Shown in pieces: positions 61,694-64,000 of a DNA stretch of 64,000 nucleotides (the stretch's first letter is position 1; each line of letters starts with the position of its first letter). This DNA is from Azorhizobium sp943371865 (GTDB taxonomy: Bacteria > Pseudomonadota > Alphaproteobacteria > Rhizobiales > Xanthobacteraceae): assembly GCF_943371865.1 (NCBI RefSeq), contig NZ_CALRWL010000002.1, forward strand, positions 248,001 through 312,000, given 5' to 3'. The position numbers and the translations under genes were made by a program. Under the pieces are notes generated by a model. That model did not search any database. It was not told the DNA's origin and saw only the letters and a list, made by a program, of their open reading frames with translations.

Positions 61694-62368
61694 TCAGGCG
61701 GCGCCTGAGACTTCCAGCATCTTGTTCCGCCGCGGCGCCACAGGCCGCGGCGGGGCGGCGATGGGGCGCGCCGGTGCGGCGACCGGGGGCACGATCCGCA
61801 GGCTGGCTCGTGGGCTCTCGCTCGCGGGGCGCGGCGGCGCGGCGAGGAGGGCGTCGAGTTGCGCCCGGCAATGGTCCTGGGCGCGGCGGATCATGAAATG
61901 CACCAGCGTCGGCGACACGCCGAGGGCGGCGGCGATGTCCTTTTGCGGCATGTCGTGCAGCCGGTTCAGCACGAAGGCGAGCCGGGTGCGGGCCGGCAGC
62001 GTGGCCAGGGCCCTGTGCACGCACTGCAGCGCCTGTCGGGCTTCCAGCGCCTGATGGGGATTGTCCAGCGGCGCGGCCAGGTCCTCGGCATTGAGCATGG
62101 GAGCGGCGTGGCGCTGTTCCAGTTCGCACCGGCGCAGGCGATCGATGGCCAGGTTCCGCACCATGCAGCAGGAGAAACGCAGGGGAGAGTCCAACTCCGG
62201 CGGCGCCATCTGGCAGGCCTTCAGCGCCGCATCCTGCACCACGTCCTCCGCCTGCTGGCGGCAGGACAGGATGCGGTTTGCCACCGACACCAGGGTGGCC
62301 CGATGGCAGATCATCGTGCGCAGCAGATCGTTCGCTGCCGCGCGTGCTCGCTTCGTCGACATCGCCAT
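61694..62368 (-). CDS. rpoI: ECF sigma factor, PvdS/RpoI-like (iron starvation)
   Basis: 224 residues from ATG 62368 (ATG 62362 also possible). Region 2 HRATLVSVANRILSCRQQAE, then DVVQDAALKA and VRNLAIDRLRRCELEQRH, and region 4 PARTRLAFVLNRLHDMPQKD with IAAALGVSPTLVHFMIRRA, closely resemble PvdS. The Pro/Ala-rich C-terminal tail (about residues 178-224) is an extra. It should recognise the TAAAT-N16-CGT boxes between the two vbs-like operons, as RpoI does in R. leguminosarum. No anti-sigma gene is adjacent. Confidence 0.9.
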   Translation of the reverse strand: MAMSTKRARAAANDLLRTMICHRATLVSVANRILSCRQQAEDVVQDAALKACQMAPPELDSPLRFSCCMVRNLAIDRLRRCELEQRHAAPMLNAEDLAAPLDNPHQALEARQALQCVHRALATLPARTRLAFVLNRLHDMPQKDIAAALGVSPTLVHFMIRRAQDHCRAQLDALLAAPPRPASESPRASLRIVPPVAAPARPIAAPPRPVAPRRNKMLEVSGAA

Positions 62369-62415
62369 GCTCCGCAGTGATCGCGAGGAAGGGCCAGCCC
62401 GCGGCCCGGTGGCCG

Positions 62416-63654
62416 TCAGCCCCGCATGGGTCCCGCCTCGGCCGGGGCGCGCCGCGCCGTGGGTTCGGGGGAATGGGGGCGTGGGGCCAGAAGTGACAGG
62501 ATGCGGGCCATCGCCATCTCCAGCGGACCGGCGCCGAACCGTGCGCTCCAGGTCGCCGCCAGCATGGCAAGGACCAGGAACAGCAGCACGGAGAAGGCGA
62601 ACACCCATTGCAGGCTGACGTGTCCGTACAGCCCGGCGCCATAGCCGCAGAACAGCAGGCTGCCGACGAGGCCTTGCAGCATATAGAGGGACATGGACAT
62701 GCGCCCGCTGGCGGCAAAGAAGTCGCGCAGGCCCGCCCAGCGGGGCCGGGAGAACAGGGCCATCAGGCCGACGAACAGCACGAAGCTGAGCAGCGGCGCG
62801 AACACCGGGCGCAACACCAGGGTGACGAGGAAGGCATTGCCGCCGGCCCAGTCCGAGGGCGCCAGGCAGAGCGCGCCATAGACGAGGTTGCCCGCCAGCG
62901 CCGGCCAGACCAGACCGCGCGCGATAGCCTCCAACGCGCCGTCGCCAGTAGCCAGGACCACGTCCTTGCGGCGGAAGGCGACGATGCCGAGGCAGAAGGC
63001 GCTTGCGGTCATGGGCCACAGCATCGGAATGCTCATCTGGGAGAAGGTGAACCAGTCCTGCATGCGCTGCTGCGCGATCGCCAGAACGCCGCCGTCACGG
63101 AACAAGGTGATGCGCGCCGCCTCGCTCAGGCCGGGCTCCGGGGTGGCCGTGGCCACATAGAGGCCGAACAATGCATGGTCGAGGATGGCGAGCGCCCACA
63201 ACAGCCCCGCCACGGTCAACAGGGTGCGGGTGCTCCAGCGCAACGCCGGCAGCATGACCAGGCCGAGGATGGCATAGGGCAGCAGGATGTCGGCCTCGAA
63301 CACGAAGATGGCGTTCAGCACCCCGAGCACGGCCAGGACCGCCATGCGCATCACGAACTTGCGCCGGCCCGCGCTGGCGATCTGGCCGGCGGCGCCCATG
63401 CCGAACAGAAAGGCGAAGATCAAGATGAACTTGTTCTCGAACAGGGCCTGGATCAGATAGGCGGACACGGTGCCCAGGTGCAGCGTATCCGCCTGCCGCC
63501 ACCACCCCCCGGCAAAGCCGTAGGGCATGGCGAAGAACGGCAGATTGACCACCAATATGCCCATGAGCGCCAGACCGCGCAGGGCATCGATCCGGGCATC
63601 GCGTCGGCGCGCGCTGGGCGCCGACGCGGCAGAGATCCGCTGATCTTCACTCAT
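62416..63654 (-). CDS. DUF418-family inner-membrane protein
   Basis: 412 residues from ATG 63654, with about ten predicted membrane helices. RIDALRGLALMGILVVNLPFF is the DUF418 N-terminal signature and the C-terminal acyltransferase-3-like half (DFFAASGRMSMSLYMLQGLV) follows. Family function is poorly known. It lies 47 bp upstream of the sigma factor gene and 22 bp downstream of the TonB receptor on the same strand. Confidence 0.85.
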   Translation of the reverse strand: MSEDQRISAASAPSARRRDARIDALRGLALMGILVVNLPFFAMPYGFAGGWWRQADTLHLGTVSAYLIQALFENKFILIFAFLFGMGAAGQIASAGRRKFVMRMAVLAVLGVLNAIFVFEADILLPYAILGLVMLPALRWSTRTLLTVAGLLWALAILDHALFGLYVATATPEPGLSEAARITLFRDGGVLAIAQQRMQDWFTFSQMSIPMLWPMTASAFCLGIVAFRRKDVVLATGDGALEAIARGLVWPALAGNLVYGALCLAPSDWAGGNAFLVTLVLRPVFAPLLSFVLFVGLMALFSRPRWAGLRDFFAASGRMSMSLYMLQGLVGSLLFCGYGAGLYGHVSLQWVFAFSVLLFLVLAMLAATWSARFGAGPLEMAMARILSLLAPRPHSPEPTARRAPAEAGPMRG

Positions 63655-63676
63655 GCCGCTTCCCCGTGGCTTGGTC

Positions 63677-64000
63677 TCACCAGCGATACTTGAGTGTTCC
63701 CAGGACCGTGCGTCCCTGGCCCAAATAGCAAAGTCCGGCATTGCAGACTTCCGGCATGACATCGGCGATATTGGTCGCGTTCACCGCCGCGCTGAGGCCG
63801 GCAAGTTTCGGGTTCATTTTGCCGAAGTCATAACGCAACGCCGCATCGACCATGGTGTAGGCGCTGTTGGTGATGGTGTTGGTGTTGTTGCCGTAGGTCT
63901 CGCCCGTATAGCGCACGCCGAGGCCGGCGCTGACGCCCTGGAAAGGACCGGGCTGCACGGTGTAGTTCAGCCACAGCGAGGCCATGTTGCTCGGCGTGAC
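63677..64000 (-). CDS. TonB-dependent receptor, C-terminal part (cut by window edge)
   Basis: At least 107 codons are visible. The C-terminal strands (SLWLNYTVQPGPFQGVSAGLG, TMVDAALRYDFGKM, GQGRTVLGTLKYRW) are typical of TonB-dependent siderophore receptors. The terminal aromatic residue is the outer-membrane insertion signal. The gene continues beyond the right edge. It is probably the outer-membrane receptor for the siderophore made here. Confidence 0.85.
   Translation of the reverse strand, partial: VTPSNMASLWLNYTVQPGPFQGVSAGLGVRYTGETYGNNTNTITNSAYTMVDAALRYDFGKMNPKLAGLSAAVNATNIADVMPEVCNAGLCYLGQGRTVLGTLKYRW

Overview
The window is GC-rich bacterial chromosome with a few protein-poor gaps and no phage, transposon, rRNA, tRNA or CRISPR signature that I can see. 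Vicibactin-type siderophore genes with an RpoI/PvdS-like sigma factor, an EcfG-like promoter, LOV/chemosensory proteins, Liv-type transporters and a NodS-like methyltransferase all point to an alphaproteobacterium, most likely of the order Hyphomicrobiales (Rhizobiales). I cannot name the genus from sequence alone.

Layout. 0-6.2 kb: a DMT exporter, then a sigma-54 activator divergent from a 3-hydroxyacyl-CoA dehydrogenase / 3-hydroxybutyrate dehydrogenase / periplasmic binding protein operon. The intergenic region holds a textbook -24/-12 promoter and three copies of a 16-bp repeat. 6.4-15.8 kb: a nine-gene minus-strand operon (citrate-synthase-like lyase, CaiB-type CoA transferase, LigB and LigA ring-cleavage dioxygenase subunits, binding protein, LivHMGF), divergent from an IclR regulator across an 18-bp palindrome. 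It looks like uptake and meta-cleavage of an aromatic acid. 16-19.8 kb: glycosyltransferase, NodS-like methyltransferase, PIG-L deacetylase and acyl-CoA dehydrogenase, probably one pathway of unknown product. 19.8-25.1 kb: stress genes (large catalase, PepSY-like and glycine-rich stress proteins, hydrolase), a decayed P-type ATPase pseudogene and a DUF6481 protein. 25.4-28.6 kb: AraC regulator, aromatic-acid-type MFS transporter and a LigI-like amidohydrolase, a second aromatic-catabolism patch.

28.9-40.3 kb: a chemosensory operon: soluble MCP with two signalling tips, a triple CheW, CheB, CheR, CheA, a STAS protein, CheY, CheC and a LOV-PAS hybrid histidine kinase, the genes mostly overlapping by 4 bp. 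40.4-48.2 kb: a P-type ATPase lacking the CPC motif, several small unknowns, an FNR/2Fe-2S reductase, DUF2237, a Rieske ferredoxin and a GreA-like protein. 48.3-64 kb: an iron-scavenging island. mbtH-NRPS-hydroxylase-fhuD-fhuB-esterase runs left, and acyltransferase-MATE exporter-PLP enzyme runs right. This is the vbsGSO/vbsADL arrangement of Rhizobium leguminosarum. Both divergent promoters carry an exact TAAAT-N16-CGT iron-starvation box, and the PvdS/RpoI-like sigma factor that should read it is encoded just downstream, followed by a DUF418 membrane protein and the C-terminus of a TonB-dependent receptor cut by the window edge.

Most informative points: the paired iron-starvation boxes with their sigma factor, the NRPS with a dead condensation motif, the new sigma-54 activator sites, the LOV kinase attached to a chemosensory operon, and the NodS/PIG-L/glycosyltransferase/acyl-CoA dehydrogenase set.
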